This document shows, in pieces, positions 1-7,940 of a stretch of DNA of 64,000 nucleotides. This DNA is from Bacteroidales bacterium. GTDB lineage: Bacteria; Bacteroidota; Bacteroidia; Bacteroidales; UBA932. A program made the translations under genes and the position numbers. The stretch is taken from positions 62,001 through 126,000 of the forward strand of contig JAKSJP010000001.1 in assembly GCA_024398105.1 (NCBI GenBank), read 5' to 3'. The number at the start of each line of letters is the position of its first letter. The stretch's first letter is position 1. The notes under the pieces were generated by a model. That model worked only from the letters and a program-made list of their open reading frames with translations, did no database searches and was not told the origin of the DNA.

Positions 1-550
1 CTACCAGGGTCCTCAGTGGTTCAACGGAAAGAGGATCGCAACCTCATATCCTGAAATCCTCAAGGGATATCTCAAGGAGAACAACATCGAGGCGAAGATA
101 GAGGTGATCACCGGCTCAGTGGAGATCGCTCCTGCAGCAGGCATCGCAGATGCCATCTTCGACATCGTCTCTTCAGGCGGCACCCTCGTATCCAACGGTC
201 TCGTAGAGGTCGAGAAGGTATTCTTCTCCGAGGCAGTCCTCATCGCGAACAACGACATCACCGAGGAGGACCAGGCTATCCTTGACGAGATGCTTTTCAG
301 AATCGACTCAGCCATCTTCAGCAGGGACAAGAAATATATCCTCATGAACCTTCCTGCAGCGTCGGTTGAAGAAGCCACAAGAATCCTTCCTTCAATGCGA
401 AGCCCTACAGTCATGCCGCTCGCGGCAGAGGGCTGGTGCGCAATGCATTCGGTAGTCGAGGAGGCATCCCTCTGGGAGAAGATCGCACAGCTCAAAGCAA
501 TCGGTGCCGAGGGCATCCTCGTGCTCAACATCGACAAGATCATTCCGTAA
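1..550 (+). CDS. hisG: ATP phosphoribosyltransferase, long form (5'-truncated by window edge)
   Basis: First enzyme of histidine synthesis: joins PRPP and ATP to give phosphoribosyl-ATP, and is normally feedback-inhibited by histidine. The window opens inside the gene; the readable frame starts at base 2 with YQGPQWFNGKRIATSYPEIL. The PRPP-binding stretch follows (SGGTLVSNGL, about codons 53-62 of the visible part). The last ~75 residues, from YILMNLPAASVEEATRILPS to the end, form the ACT-like HisG_C domain that senses histidine. This makes it the homohexameric long form, which needs no HisZ partner. Stop TAA at 548-550, 13 bases before hisD. N-terminus and promoter lie outside the window. 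Confidence 0.95.
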   Translation, partial: YQGPQWFNGKRIATSYPEILKGYLKENNIEAKIEVITGSVEIAPAAGIADAIFDIVSSGGTLVSNGLVEVEKVFFSEAVLIANNDITEEDQAILDEMLFRIDSAIFSRDKKYILMNLPAASVEEATRILPSMRSPTVMPLAAEGWCAMHSVVEEASLWEKIAQLKAIGAEGILVLNIDKIIP

Positions 551-563
551 AGAACCAGACACC

Positions 564-1838
564 ATGGAAACATACATCAACCCCGGCAGGGAAATCTGGG
601 ATGAGCTCAGCAAGCGTCCTTCAAGCAAGAACCCCGTAGTCGAGGAAAGAGTCAAAGCAATCATCGAGAGAGTGCGTACTGACGGCGACACAGCCCTCAG
701 GCAGCTTTCACTCGAAATCGACAAGAGAGAGCTCGTTGACATCGAGGTCAGCGCAGCTGAGATCGAGGAGGCAAAGGCCAAGGTAAGCGCTGAGGTCAAA
801 GAGGCAATCGCTGCCGCCGCAAATAACATCAAGGCCTTCCATCAGGCACAGATGCCACGCACGATCGAGGTCGAGACAGCTCCTGGCGTACGATGCATCC
901 AGAAGCCGGTAGCGATACCAAGGGTCGGTCTCTACATCCCTGGAGGCACCGCTCCCCTCTTCTCTACAGTCCTCATGCTCGCTATTCCTGCCTCACTTGC
1001 AGGATGCAGCCAGATAGTACTCTGCACCCCTACAGGCAAGGACGGAAAGGTATCGGCCGAGGTCCTCTATGCAGCATCTTACTGCGGCGTACAGCGCATC
1101 TTCAAGATAGGCGGAGCCCAGGCTATCGCCGCAATGGCCCATGGTACCCTGACCGTTCCGAAAGTCGACAAGATCTTCGGTCCAGGCAACCAGTATGTGA
1201 CGACAGCCAAGCAGCTGCTGGCCAGCAGCACCGTCGCCATCGACATGCCGGCAGGTCCTTCCGAAGTCATGGTGATCTCAGATGCAAGTTCAGATCCTGA
1301 GTTCGTCGCAGCAGACCTCCTTTCACAGGCAGAGCATGGCGTCGACAGCCAGGTAATGCTCGTCTGCGACAACGAGGAGTTCGCAGGAAGAGTATCCGAG
1401 GCGGTGGTACGCCAGACCGAGGAACTCAGCCGTGCAGACCTCGCGAAGCAGGCGCTCGAGAAGAGCCGTTTCGTAGTATTCACCCAGGAGCAGGACATCG
1501 TGGACTTCGCCAACGTCTACGCACCTGAGCATCTCATCATCTCTACTGACGACCCTTGGGCCATCACAGAGAAGATCACATCTTCAGGCAGCGTCTTCGT
1601 AGGAAAATATACTCCTGAGAGTGCCGGAGACTATGCTTCAGGAACCAACCATACACTCCCTACCTGCGCATGGGCAAGGTCATTCAGCGGTGTGAACATG
1701 GACAGCTTCATCAGGAAGATGACCATCCAGGAGATCAGCAAGGAAGGTCTCTACGGACTTGGAGGCACCATCGTGGCGATGGCAGAGGCAGAGGGTCTCC
1801 AGGCACACGCAAATGCAGTTAAAGTAAGAATCAAGTAA
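564..1838 (+). CDS. hisD: Histidinol dehydrogenase
   Basis: Catalyses the last two steps of histidine synthesis, histidinol to histidine with two NAD+, in the cytoplasm as a Zn-dependent homodimer. 424 residues, the usual family size. Visible signatures: GPGNQYVTTAKQLL, AGPSEVMVI, the zinc/catalytic segment SQAEHG, APEHLII, and GDYASGTNHTLPT near the C-terminus. The start chosen is ATG 564 (METYINPGREIWDEL), 13 bases after the hisG stop. An in-frame ATG at 504 lies within hisG and would add an N-terminal extension with no family support. No Shine-Dalgarno is visible, as is normal in this order. hisC starts 2 bases after the stop. Confidence 0.97.
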   Translation: METYINPGREIWDELSKRPSSKNPVVEERVKAIIERVRTDGDTALRQLSLEIDKRELVDIEVSAAEIEEAKAKVSAEVKEAIAAAANNIKAFHQAQMPRTIEVETAPGVRCIQKPVAIPRVGLYIPGGTAPLFSTVLMLAIPASLAGCSQIVLCTPTGKDGKVSAEVLYAASYCGVQRIFKIGGAQAIAAMAHGTLTVPKVDKIFGPGNQYVTTAKQLLASSTVAIDMPAGPSEVMVISDASSDPEFVAADLLSQAEHGVDSQVMLVCDNEEFAGRVSEAVVRQTEELSRADLAKQALEKSRFVVFTQEQDIVDFANVYAPEHLIISTDDPWAITEKITSSGSVFVGKYTPESAGDYASGTNHTLPTCAWARSFSGVNMDSFIRKMTIQEISKEGLYGLGGTIVAMAEAEGLQAHANAVKVRIK

Positions 1839-1840
1839 CC

Positions 1841-2872
1841 ATGGACATGAATATCAGCGGACTCGTCCGCGACAACATACGCTCGCTCTGCCCATATTCT
1901 ACGGCAAGAGATGAGTACAAGGGAAAGCTTGGTGTCTTCCTTGATGCCAACGAGAGCCCGTACAGTACCGGATATAACAGATATCCTGACCCAAGGCAGC
2001 TCGCAGTGAAGTCAAGGCTGTCTGAGATCAAGGGAATCCCTACAGAGAACATTTTCCTCGGAAACGGAAGCGACGAACCTATCGACCTGTTCTTCAGAGT
2101 TTTCTGCAACCCAGGCAAGGACAACGCAGTGGCGATCTCCCCAAGCTACGGAATGTATGCGGTCGCTGCCGACATCAATGACGTCGAGGTGCGCAGCGTC
2201 CCTCTCGGCGAGGATTTCAGCCTCCCTGTAGATGAGATCATCGCCGCCTGCGACGAGAACACCAAACTCGTCTTCCTCTGCAGCCCGAACAACCCTTCCG
2301 GCAACGCCTACGACCCTGCCGACCTGATGAAGATAGTCGACAGCGTGAACGCGATCGTCATCATCGACGAGGCATACGCCGATTTCAGTGCCAAAGGCAG
2401 CCTCAGGGCACAGGTGCTCGAACACGGTAACATGATCGTACTCCAGACCCTTTCGAAGGCCTGGGGACTTGCGGCGCTCAGGCTCGGCATCGCATATGCA
2501 CAGAAATACATCATCGACGTAATGTCCATGGTGAAATACCCATACAACATCAACCAGGCTACACAGGAGCTTGTCCTCAAGGCTCTTGAGTCCCCTATCG
2601 ACGACAAGGTCCAGGAGATCATCGCACAGAGGGAGATAGTCGCAGCTGAAGTAGCGGAGATGCCTTTCGTGAAGAAGGTCTATCCTAGCGATGCGAACTT
2701 CATCCTTGTCAAGGTCGACGACGCAAACAGGCTCTATGACCACCTCATCAAGGACGAGATCATCGTACGCAACCGCGACAAGGTACCTGGATGCAAGGGC
2801 TGCCTGCGTATGACGATCGGACTCAAGGAGGAGAACATGAAGCTCCTGGAGTCTCTTAGAAGATACGAATAA
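1841..2872 (+). CDS. hisC: Histidinol-phosphate aminotransferase
   Basis: PLP-dependent fold-type I aminotransferase that moves an amino group from glutamate to imidazole-acetol phosphate. 343 residues. The substrate arm reads LDANESPY and NRYPDP; cofactor-binding segments are GNGSDEPIDL, SPSYGMYAVAA, LCSPNNPSGN and IIDEAYADFS. The PLP lysine lies in LQTLSKAWGLAALRLG. Start at ATG 1841, 2 bases after the hisD stop; a second in-frame ATG two codons on (1847) is an alternative. The 12-base gap to hisB and the fixed order D-C-B support co-transcription. Confidence 0.96.
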   Translation: MDMNISGLVRDNIRSLCPYSTARDEYKGKLGVFLDANESPYSTGYNRYPDPRQLAVKSRLSEIKGIPTENIFLGNGSDEPIDLFFRVFCNPGKDNAVAISPSYGMYAVAADINDVEVRSVPLGEDFSLPVDEIIAACDENTKLVFLCSPNNPSGNAYDPADLMKIVDSVNAIVIIDEAYADFSAKGSLRAQVLEHGNMIVLQTLSKAWGLAALRLGIAYAQKYIIDVMSMVKYPYNINQATQELVLKALESPIDDKVQEIIAQREIVAAEVAEMPFVKKVYPSDANFILVKVDDANRLYDHLIKDEIIVRNRDKVPGCKGCLRMTIGLKEENMKLLESLRRYE

Positions 2873-2884
2873 TTTTCCCCAGAT

Positions 2885-3943
2885 ATGAAAAAGGCAATTT
2901 TCATTGACAGAGACGGCACGATACTTCTCGAACCCTCAGATGAGCAGATCGATTCGCTCGAGAAGATGGAATGGGTGCCAGGTGCGATCTCGGGCCTCAA
3001 GGCTCTTGTCGGACTTGGATATGAGCTTGTGATCGTCTCCAACCAGGACGGCCTCGGAACCTCGTCGTTCCCGGAGGATACCTACTGGCCGGTCCAGAAC
3101 AAGATGCTCAGGACTCTCGAAGGCGAAGGAGTCATCTTCGACGACATTCTTGTCGACAGGAGTTTCCCTGAGGAGAATCTCCCAACCAGAAAGCCTGGCA
3201 CAGGCCTTCTGACCAAGTATATGGACGGGAGCTATGACCTTTCAGCTTCGTTCGTGGTCGGCGACAGGGACAGCGACATGCAGCTTGCGGCGAACCTTGG
3301 AGCAACGGGACTGAAGGTGGGAGAACTGACATGGTCAGAGATTGTCAGGACCATCCGTTCGACAGACAGGACCTGCCTTATCGAAAGAAATACGAAAGAG
3401 ACTAAGATCAGGGTGTTCGTCGACCTCGACGGAAAGGCTCCGTCAGGAGTCGACACAGGTCTGAAGTTCTTCGACCATATGCTTGACCAGATCGCGCACC
3501 ATGGTGGAATCAGCCTCCAGGTCGAGTGCAAGGGAGATCTTGAGGTAGACGAGCATCACACCATGGAGGATGTCGGAATAGCCCTCGGAGAGGCTCTCAG
3601 AACTGCACTGGGCGACAAGAGAGGCATTGACAGATATGGATTCGCACTCCCTATGGACGAGAGCAGGGCTATCGTCCTCCTGGACTTCGGCGGACGCAGC
3701 GAGCTTGTATGGGACGTCGAGTTCACCAGGGAATACGTAGGAGACGTGCCTACTGAGATGTTCAAGCATTTCTTCAAGTCCCTCAGCGACGCGATGAAGG
3801 CCAATCTCTATGTCCAGGCACGCGGCGAGAACAACCACCACCTCATCGAAGGTGTATTCAAGGCATTCGCGAGATCGGTCAAGCAGGCCGTCCGCAGGGA
3901 TGTCTTCAGTTATGAACTTCCATCTAGCAAAGGATTGTTATGA
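2885..3943 (+). CDS. hisB: Bifunctional histidinol-phosphatase / imidazoleglycerol-phosphate dehydratase
   Basis: Fusion of a HAD phosphatase (about residues 1-165; FIDRDGT nucleophile motif, VSNQDG, VVGDRDSDM) that dephosphorylates histidinol phosphate, and an IGP dehydratase (about 170-352) with the metal-binding motifs FFDHML, HHTMEDVGIALGEAL and NHHLIEGVFKAFARSVKQA. 352 residues, as for other fusions. The HAD half lacks the paired cysteines of the zinc loop in the E. coli enzyme; the equivalent stretch reads SFPEENLPTRKPGTGLL. From memory, other Bacteroidales HisB proteins also lack them. The stop overlaps the hisH start as ATGA (3940-3943), so translation is probably coupled. Confidence 0.95.
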   Translation: MKKAIFIDRDGTILLEPSDEQIDSLEKMEWVPGAISGLKALVGLGYELVIVSNQDGLGTSSFPEDTYWPVQNKMLRTLEGEGVIFDDILVDRSFPEENLPTRKPGTGLLTKYMDGSYDLSASFVVGDRDSDMQLAANLGATGLKVGELTWSEIVRTIRSTDRTCLIERNTKETKIRVFVDLDGKAPSGVDTGLKFFDHMLDQIAHHGGISLQVECKGDLEVDEHHTMEDVGIALGEALRTALGDKRGIDRYGFALPMDESRAIVLLDFGGRSELVWDVEFTREYVGDVPTEMFKHFFKSLSDAMKANLYVQARGENNHHLIEGVFKAFARSVKQAVRRDVFSYELPSSKGLL

Positions 3944-4527
3944 TAGCTATCGTTGACTACGACGCAGGCAACATCCGTTCTGTCTGCAACGCTCTCGAGA
4001 GACTCGGAGCCGAATATGTCCTGACTGATGATCCCCAGACTATCAGGACTGCCGACAAGGTGATTCTTCCAGGTGTCGGCAATGCAGCTGAAGCGATGGC
4101 TTCACTCCGTTCGAAGGGCCTCTGCGAGGTCATCCGCAACCGCCGCAAGCCGGTTCTCGGCATCTGCGTAGGCATGCAGATCATGTGCAGGGACTCCGAG
4201 GAAGGTAACGCACAGTGCCTCGGAATCTTCGACTCACACGTCAGGCTTTTCGAGAAGACTCCTGACATCAAGATTCCTCACATGGGCTGGAACACTATAG
4301 GAAACTTTGACAGCAAGCTGCTCAAGGGACTTCCTAAGGGCACCTACGTGTATTTCGTACACTCGTACTACCCTACTCTCTGCCCAGACACAATCGCCAC
4401 ATGCAAGCATGGCGACACTCTTTTCAGCGCAGCTCTGAAGTATGAGTGTTTCTATGGTACTCAGTTCCACCCTGAGAAGAGCGGCGATGCCGGCGAACAG
4501 ATCCTGAAGAATTTCCTTGCCCTATGA
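3940..4527 (+). CDS. hisH: Imidazole glycerol phosphate synthase, glutaminase subunit
   Basis: Class I glutamine amidotransferase that supplies ammonia through the HisF barrel. 195 residues. The nucleophile cysteine lies in LGICVGMQIM and the His-Glu of the triad in GTQFHPEKSG near the C-terminus. The N-terminus IAIVDYDAGNIRSVCNALER is typical. It overlaps hisB upstream (ATGA, 3940-3943) and hisA downstream (ATGA, 4524-4527), a tight translational coupling. hisA lies between it and its partner hisF, as in many bacteria. Confidence 0.96.
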   Translation: MIAIVDYDAGNIRSVCNALERLGAEYVLTDDPQTIRTADKVILPGVGNAAEAMASLRSKGLCEVIRNRRKPVLGICVGMQIMCRDSEEGNAQCLGIFDSHVRLFEKTPDIKIPHMGWNTIGNFDSKLLKGLPKGTYVYFVHSYYPTLCPDTIATCKHGDTLFSAALKYECFYGTQFHPEKSGDAGEQILKNFLAL

Positions 4528-5249
4528 TAGAGATAATCCCAGCAATTGACATCATCGACGGAAAGTGTGTCCGTCTTACCAAGGGCGACTATGACCAGAA
4601 GAAGGTCTATGATGCGTCCCCTGTCGACATGGCCAGGAGCTATGCAGACTGCGGCGTTAAGAGAGTCCATCTCGTGGACCTCGACGGTGCGAAGGCAGGA
4701 AAGCCTGTGAATCTCGCCACTCTCGAGAAAATCGCAGGACAGGTCGGCATGGAGATCGAATGGGGCGGAGGCATCTCCTCTTCTGCAGCCCTGAGTGACA
4801 TCTTCTCGGCCGGTGCGACCCATGCGATCGTCGGAAGCATCGCTGCGACAAAGCCAGAGGTCTTCACTGAATGGGTGAAGGAACATGGCAGCAAGATGAT
4901 ACTTGGAGCTGACATCAAGGACGGTCTGATCGCCATCAAAGGCTGGCTGGAGACCGCTTCGCTCAAGATCGAGGACCTTCTGAAGAGGTACGAGGTCTTT
5001 GGACTGAAGGAATGTATCGTCACTGACATCAACAGGGACGGAATGCTCCAGGGCCCGTCGTTCGACCTTTATTCAAGGCTTCAGGCCGAGTTCCCGCACA
5101 TCAGCTTCACTGTCAGCGGAGGCATCTGTTCGATGGACGATATCCGCGAGCTTGACAGGCGCTCGCTCAGGAAGGTCATCGTCGGAAAGGCCATCTATGA
5201 GAACAGGATTTCACTTAAAGATATTGAATCATGGTTGCAAAACGCATAA
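4524..5249 (+). CDS. hisA: ProFAR isomerase (phosphoribosylformimino-5-aminoimidazole carboxamide ribotide isomerase)
   Basis: (beta/alpha)8-barrel isomerase that opens the ribose ring of ProFAR to PRFAR. 241 residues. General acid/base aspartates are in the N-terminal IIPAIDIIDGKCVRL and in ECIVTDINRDGMLQG. Phosphate-binding glycine loops are EWGGGISS and TVSGGICS. It starts inside the hisH stop and its own end overlaps hisF by 19 bases (5231-5249). HisA and HisF are ancient paralogues; the amino-acid sequence here clearly separates the two. Confidence 0.96.
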   Translation: MIEIIPAIDIIDGKCVRLTKGDYDQKKVYDASPVDMARSYADCGVKRVHLVDLDGAKAGKPVNLATLEKIAGQVGMEIEWGGGISSSAALSDIFSAGATHAIVGSIAATKPEVFTEWVKEHGSKMILGADIKDGLIAIKGWLETASLKIEDLLKRYEVFGLKECIVTDINRDGMLQGPSFDLYSRLQAEFPHISFTVSGGICSMDDIRELDRRSLRKVIVGKAIYENRISLKDIESWLQNA

Positions 5250-5986
5250 TTCCCTGCCTTGACGTCAAGGATGGACGTGTTGTAAAAGGTATCAATTTCG
5301 AGGGCATCAAGGAGGTCGGCGACGCAGTCGACATGGGTGTCCAGTACTCAAAGGACGGGGCGGATGAGCTTGTCTATCTTGACATCAGCGCAAGCCATGA
5401 GGGTCGTCGCACTTTCGTCGACCTTGTCGGAAAGATCGCAAAGGGCATAAACATTCCTTTCACCGTCGGTGGAGGCATAGGCTCGCTCGATGACGCTTCC
5501 CGTCTTCTCGACGCCGGTGCTGACAAGATCTCGATCAATAGTGCCGCTATCGCTGACCCTTCGCTGATCAGCAAGATCGCCGGTAAGTACGGTAACCAGT
5601 TCGTCGTCGTAGCCATCGATGCCAAGTGTATCGACGGGCAGTGGATGTGTACTACCCATGGTGGCAGGAATCTTACAGAAGTGGAGCTTTTCAGCTGGGC
5701 GAAGAAGGCTCAGGATCTCGGCGCAGGTGAGATTCTCTTCACTTCAATGGACCATGACGGCACGAAGGCCGGATATGCCTGCGAGGCTTATGCGAGGATG
5801 TGTTCGGAGCTTTCTATTCCGGTCATCGCTTCCGGTGGTGCGGGTTCGATCAAAGATATCGTGGATGTGCTGACGGTCGGCAAGGCTGATGCGGCTCTTG
5901 CGGCCAGCATCTTCCATTACGGCGAGATTGCTATTCCTGACCTGAAGAAGGCGATAGCCGCAGAGGGCATCAGCGTCAGGCTGTAA
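5231..5986 (+). CDS. hisF: Imidazole glycerol phosphate synthase, cyclase subunit
   Basis: Barrel enzyme that uses HisH-derived ammonia to close the imidazole ring, giving IGP and AICAR. 251 residues. Catalytic aspartates lie in IIPCLDVKDGRVVKG and in VVVAIDAK; phosphate loops are FTVGGGIGSL and IPVIASGGAGS. The start codon lies 19 bases inside hisA. Unlike the rest of the operon, it is followed by a 314-base intergenic stretch holding two large inverted-repeat elements before hisI. Confidence 0.96.
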   Translation: MVAKRIIPCLDVKDGRVVKGINFEGIKEVGDAVDMGVQYSKDGADELVYLDISASHEGRRTFVDLVGKIAKGINIPFTVGGGIGSLDDASRLLDAGADKISINSAAIADPSLISKIAGKYGNQFVVVAIDAKCIDGQWMCTTHGGRNLTEVELFSWAKKAQDLGAGEILFTSMDHDGTKAGYACEAYARMCSELSIPVIASGGAGSIKDIVDVLTVGKADAALAASIFHYGEIAIPDLKKAIAAEGISVRL

Positions 5987-5990
5987 GATA

Positions 5991-6109
5991 CGAGCGCGGC
6001 TGTGGGCACCCTGAACCCTCGCTACGCTCGTCCCTCCCAGCTTCGCTGGGCCCCTCCCGCTTACGTGGCCGCGGGTGGCCACGGGTTCAGGGCACCCACA
6101 GCCCGCTCG
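5991..6109 (+). repeat. Inverted-arm intergenic element A (GC-rich core family 1)
   Basis: Arms 5991-6018 and 6083-6109 are complementary over about 27 bases with one bulge and two central mismatches (CTGTGGG..CCCTGAACCC against GGGTTCAGGG..CCCACAG). The enclosed ~64-base core holds a small hairpin CCCAGC-TTCG-CTGGG, then CCCCTCCC, then TGGCC..GGCCA. The core recurs at 6162, 26426 and 37904, but the arms do not. The first arm begins 4 bases after the hisF stop, so the element may act as a 3' hairpin or attenuator. Confidence 0.75.
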
Positions 6110-6161
6110 CACAAGCAGCCTGACACGCTCGCTCATACGACGAGAGACATATTTTATCTGG

Positions 6162-6284
6162 TATGTTTCTATATAATACCCCAGACCCATGGCCGCCCTC
6201 GGCCGTGCCAGAGGGAGGGGCCCGCGCCGAAGGCGTGGGAAGGGTGAGCGAAGCGAAGGTCTGGGCGTAATATATAGAAACATA
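6162..6284 (-). repeat. Inverted-arm intergenic element B (core family 1, reverse orientation)
   Basis: Arms 6162-6187 (TATGTTTCTATATA then CCCAGACC) and 6258-6284 (GGTCTGGG then TATATAGAAACATA) pair over about 26 bases with one bulge and one mismatch. The AT-rich arms have nothing in common with those of element A. Read on the minus strand, the core matches the family-1 core (TTCGCTTCGCTC, CCCTTCCCA, GGGCCCCTCCC, GGCCG..CGGCC). Two core copies in opposite orientation thus sit side by side between hisF and hisI. The right arm ends 16 bases before the hisI start codon. Confidence 0.72.
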
Positions 6285-6300
6285 ACATTAACAGAATAAG

Positions 6301-6900
6301 ATGGATTTCAAGGAATTTAATCTGGAGAAGACAGGCGACGGCCTGCTTCCAGCAATCATACAGGACGCAAGGACCAACAAGGTCCTGATGCTCGGCTATA
6401 TGAACGAAGAGGCTTTCAACAAGACAGTCGAGACCGGCAAGGTCACATTCTGGTCACGCAGCCGCAACGAGCTCTGGACAAAGGGAGAGACCAGCGGACA
6501 CTTCCTCAACATGGTCGAGATGTATAAGGATTGCGACAGCGACACCCTTCTCATCAAGGCTATTCCTATCGGCCCGACCTGCCATAGAGGTACCACCTCA
6601 TGCTTTGACACTCCTGAATCAGAGGGATTCCTCGGAAAGCTCCAGGAAGTCATCCAGCAGAGGCACCAGGAGATGCCGGAAGGTTCCTACACCACCAAGC
6701 TCTTCATCAAGGGAGTAAAGGCCATCTCGAAGAAATTCGGTGAGGAAACCACCGAAGCCATCATCGAGGCAGTCGACGGCAACCGCGACCGCTTCATCTA
6801 CGAAGCATCCGACATGCTCTACCACTTCCTCGTTCTCCTCGAGAACCAGGGCGTGACTCTAGCTGACCTTGAGAAAGAGCTGATGCTCAGACATTCATAA
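6301..6900 (+). CDS. hisI: Bifunctional phosphoribosyl-AMP cyclohydrolase / phosphoribosyl-ATP pyrophosphatase
   Basis: HisIE fusion for steps two and three of histidine synthesis. Residues 1-110 are the PRA-CH domain (MLGYMNEEAF, VTFWSRSRNELWTKGETSG, metal ligands in DCDSDTLL and the cysteine segments GPTCHRG and TSCFD). Residues ~115-199 are the MazG-like PRA-PH domain (GEETTEAIIEA, ASDMLYHFLVLL). 199 residues, normal for the fusion. It is the last his gene and is separated from hisF by elements A and B. Whether it is read from the operon promoter or its own is unclear; I see no convincing TAnnTTTG box right upstream. Confidence 0.96.
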   Translation: MDFKEFNLEKTGDGLLPAIIQDARTNKVLMLGYMNEEAFNKTVETGKVTFWSRSRNELWTKGETSGHFLNMVEMYKDCDSDTLLIKAIPIGPTCHRGTTSCFDTPESEGFLGKLQEVIQQRHQEMPEGSYTTKLFIKGVKAISKKFGEETTEAIIEAVDGNRDRFIYEASDMLYHFLVLLENQGVTLADLEKELMLRHS

Positions 6901-6938
6901 AATCGGCATTCACAAGTACTTGATCTACAATGTTTTAA

Positions 6939-6976
6939 CAGAAAAGCCTTCGGTCAAAACGCCGAAGGCTTTTCTG
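6939..6976 (+). terminator. Terminator of the his operon
   Basis: Perfect 15-bp stem CAGAAAAGCCTTCGG / CCGAAGGCTTTTCTG with an 8-base loop, 38 bases after the hisI stop. There is no long T tract after it, but the A/T-rich stem base (AGAAAA/TTTTCT) allows use in either direction. The following ~100 bases to the aldo/keto reductase stop hold nothing further that I can recognise. Confidence 0.75.
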
Positions 6977-7079
6977 CTATACTACTATGTATCAAATAAT
7001 TACAGCCGCGGAACACAAAAAACTAGCGGGAATACGGCCGGCCGGCGACGATTGTTGCTATACGCTTCATATTCTTCTT

Positions 7080-7904
7080 TTACCAGGTGAAATTCTCAGG
7101 ATCATTCGCCTCGCTTGAGCGGAGGTTCCTGTTGAGCGAGCTTATACTCTTCATATCTTCTTCCGAAAGCTCGAAGGCAGCGACATCAAGATTCTCCTGG
7201 AGATGACGCAGCCTTGCCCTAGGGATGACGATCAGGCCCCTCTGGACGCACCAGCGAAGCAGTATCTGTGACGCGGTCTTACCATATTTCGTCGCCAGGG
7301 ACTGGAGAAGCGGATCGCCGACTATGTCCATGTTACCCTGACCGAAGGTTCCCCAGGCCTGGACGGCCAGACCTATCGATCTGTCGTAGGCAACGTTTTC
7401 CTCCTGGGCATGGTATGGGTGGATCTCGATCTGGTTGAGGACCGGACGTATCTTCGCGAACTTGTAAAGGTCCTCAAGATGGTGAGGATTGAAGTTGCTT
7501 GTACCGAGGACGCGTACCTTGCCTTCTGCGACGAAGTCCTCAAGGATACGCCATGTCTTCTCAAGATGGTCCATGACCGGCCAATGGATGAGTATCATGT
7601 CGACATAGTCCACACCTAACTTGCGAAGGCTTAGCTCGAGGGACTCCCTGATCTCTTCTGGACTCCTGCGCATCATCGCAGGGATCACCTTGGTCGTGAT
7701 GAACACTTCCTCGCGGGGTACTCTGCTCTGGGCGATGCCTTTGCCGACTTCCTCTTCATTCTCATACCACTGTGCGGTATCGACGAGCCTGAAGCCCAGT
7801 TCAAGCGCAGCCTTTACATTCTGAGTCGCCTCCTCACCTCTCAGAGTCCATGTACCGACGCCGATCTGAGGTATAGATATATTGTCTGTAAGATTGATTT
7901 TCAT
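7080..7904 (-). CDS. Aldo/keto reductase
   Basis: NADPH-dependent oxidoreductase of the AKR superfamily, 274 residues. The catalytic tetrad is visible: Asp and Tyr in FRLVDTAQWYENEEEVG, Lys in FITTKV, His in ILIHWPV. The barrel also holds LGTSNFN, VLNQIEIHPY and a C-terminal cofactor segment VIPRARLRHLQENL, where many homologues read IPKS. The substrate cannot be deduced. It lies 36 bases downstream of glsB on the same strand and is probably the last gene of the glsA-glsB transcript, though nothing links it to lipid synthesis. Confidence 0.9.
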   Translation of the reverse strand: MKINLTDNISIPQIGVGTWTLRGEEATQNVKAALELGFRLVDTAQWYENEEEVGKGIAQSRVPREEVFITTKVIPAMMRRSPEEIRESLELSLRKLGVDYVDMILIHWPVMDHLEKTWRILEDFVAEGKVRVLGTSNFNPHHLEDLYKFAKIRPVLNQIEIHPYHAQEENVAYDRSIGLAVQAWGTFGQGNMDIVGDPLLQSLATKYGKTASQILLRWCVQRGLIVIPRARLRHLQENLDVAAFELSEEDMKSISSLNRNLRSSEANDPENFTW

Positions 7905-7940
7905 GATATTGTCTCGCTGATATAGTTAATTTGCGGACGG

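Noticed and set aside
2012-2743. Long minus-strand frame inside hisC (243 codons)
   Set aside because: It lies wholly within hisC, whose motifs and operon context are clear, and its translation is not recognisable. It arises from skewed codon use (frequent CTC, GAG, GAC).
6002-6247. Small open frame across the repeat elements before hisI
   Set aside because: It translates palindromic repeat sequence and starts within an inverted arm; no sign of a protein.
5991-6284. Phase-variable invertible promoter of the Bacteroides Mpi type
   Set aside because: Invertible segments in that system share a recombinase site in their arms. Here the arms differ at every locus and no recombinase gene is in view, and positions are at gene 3' ends.
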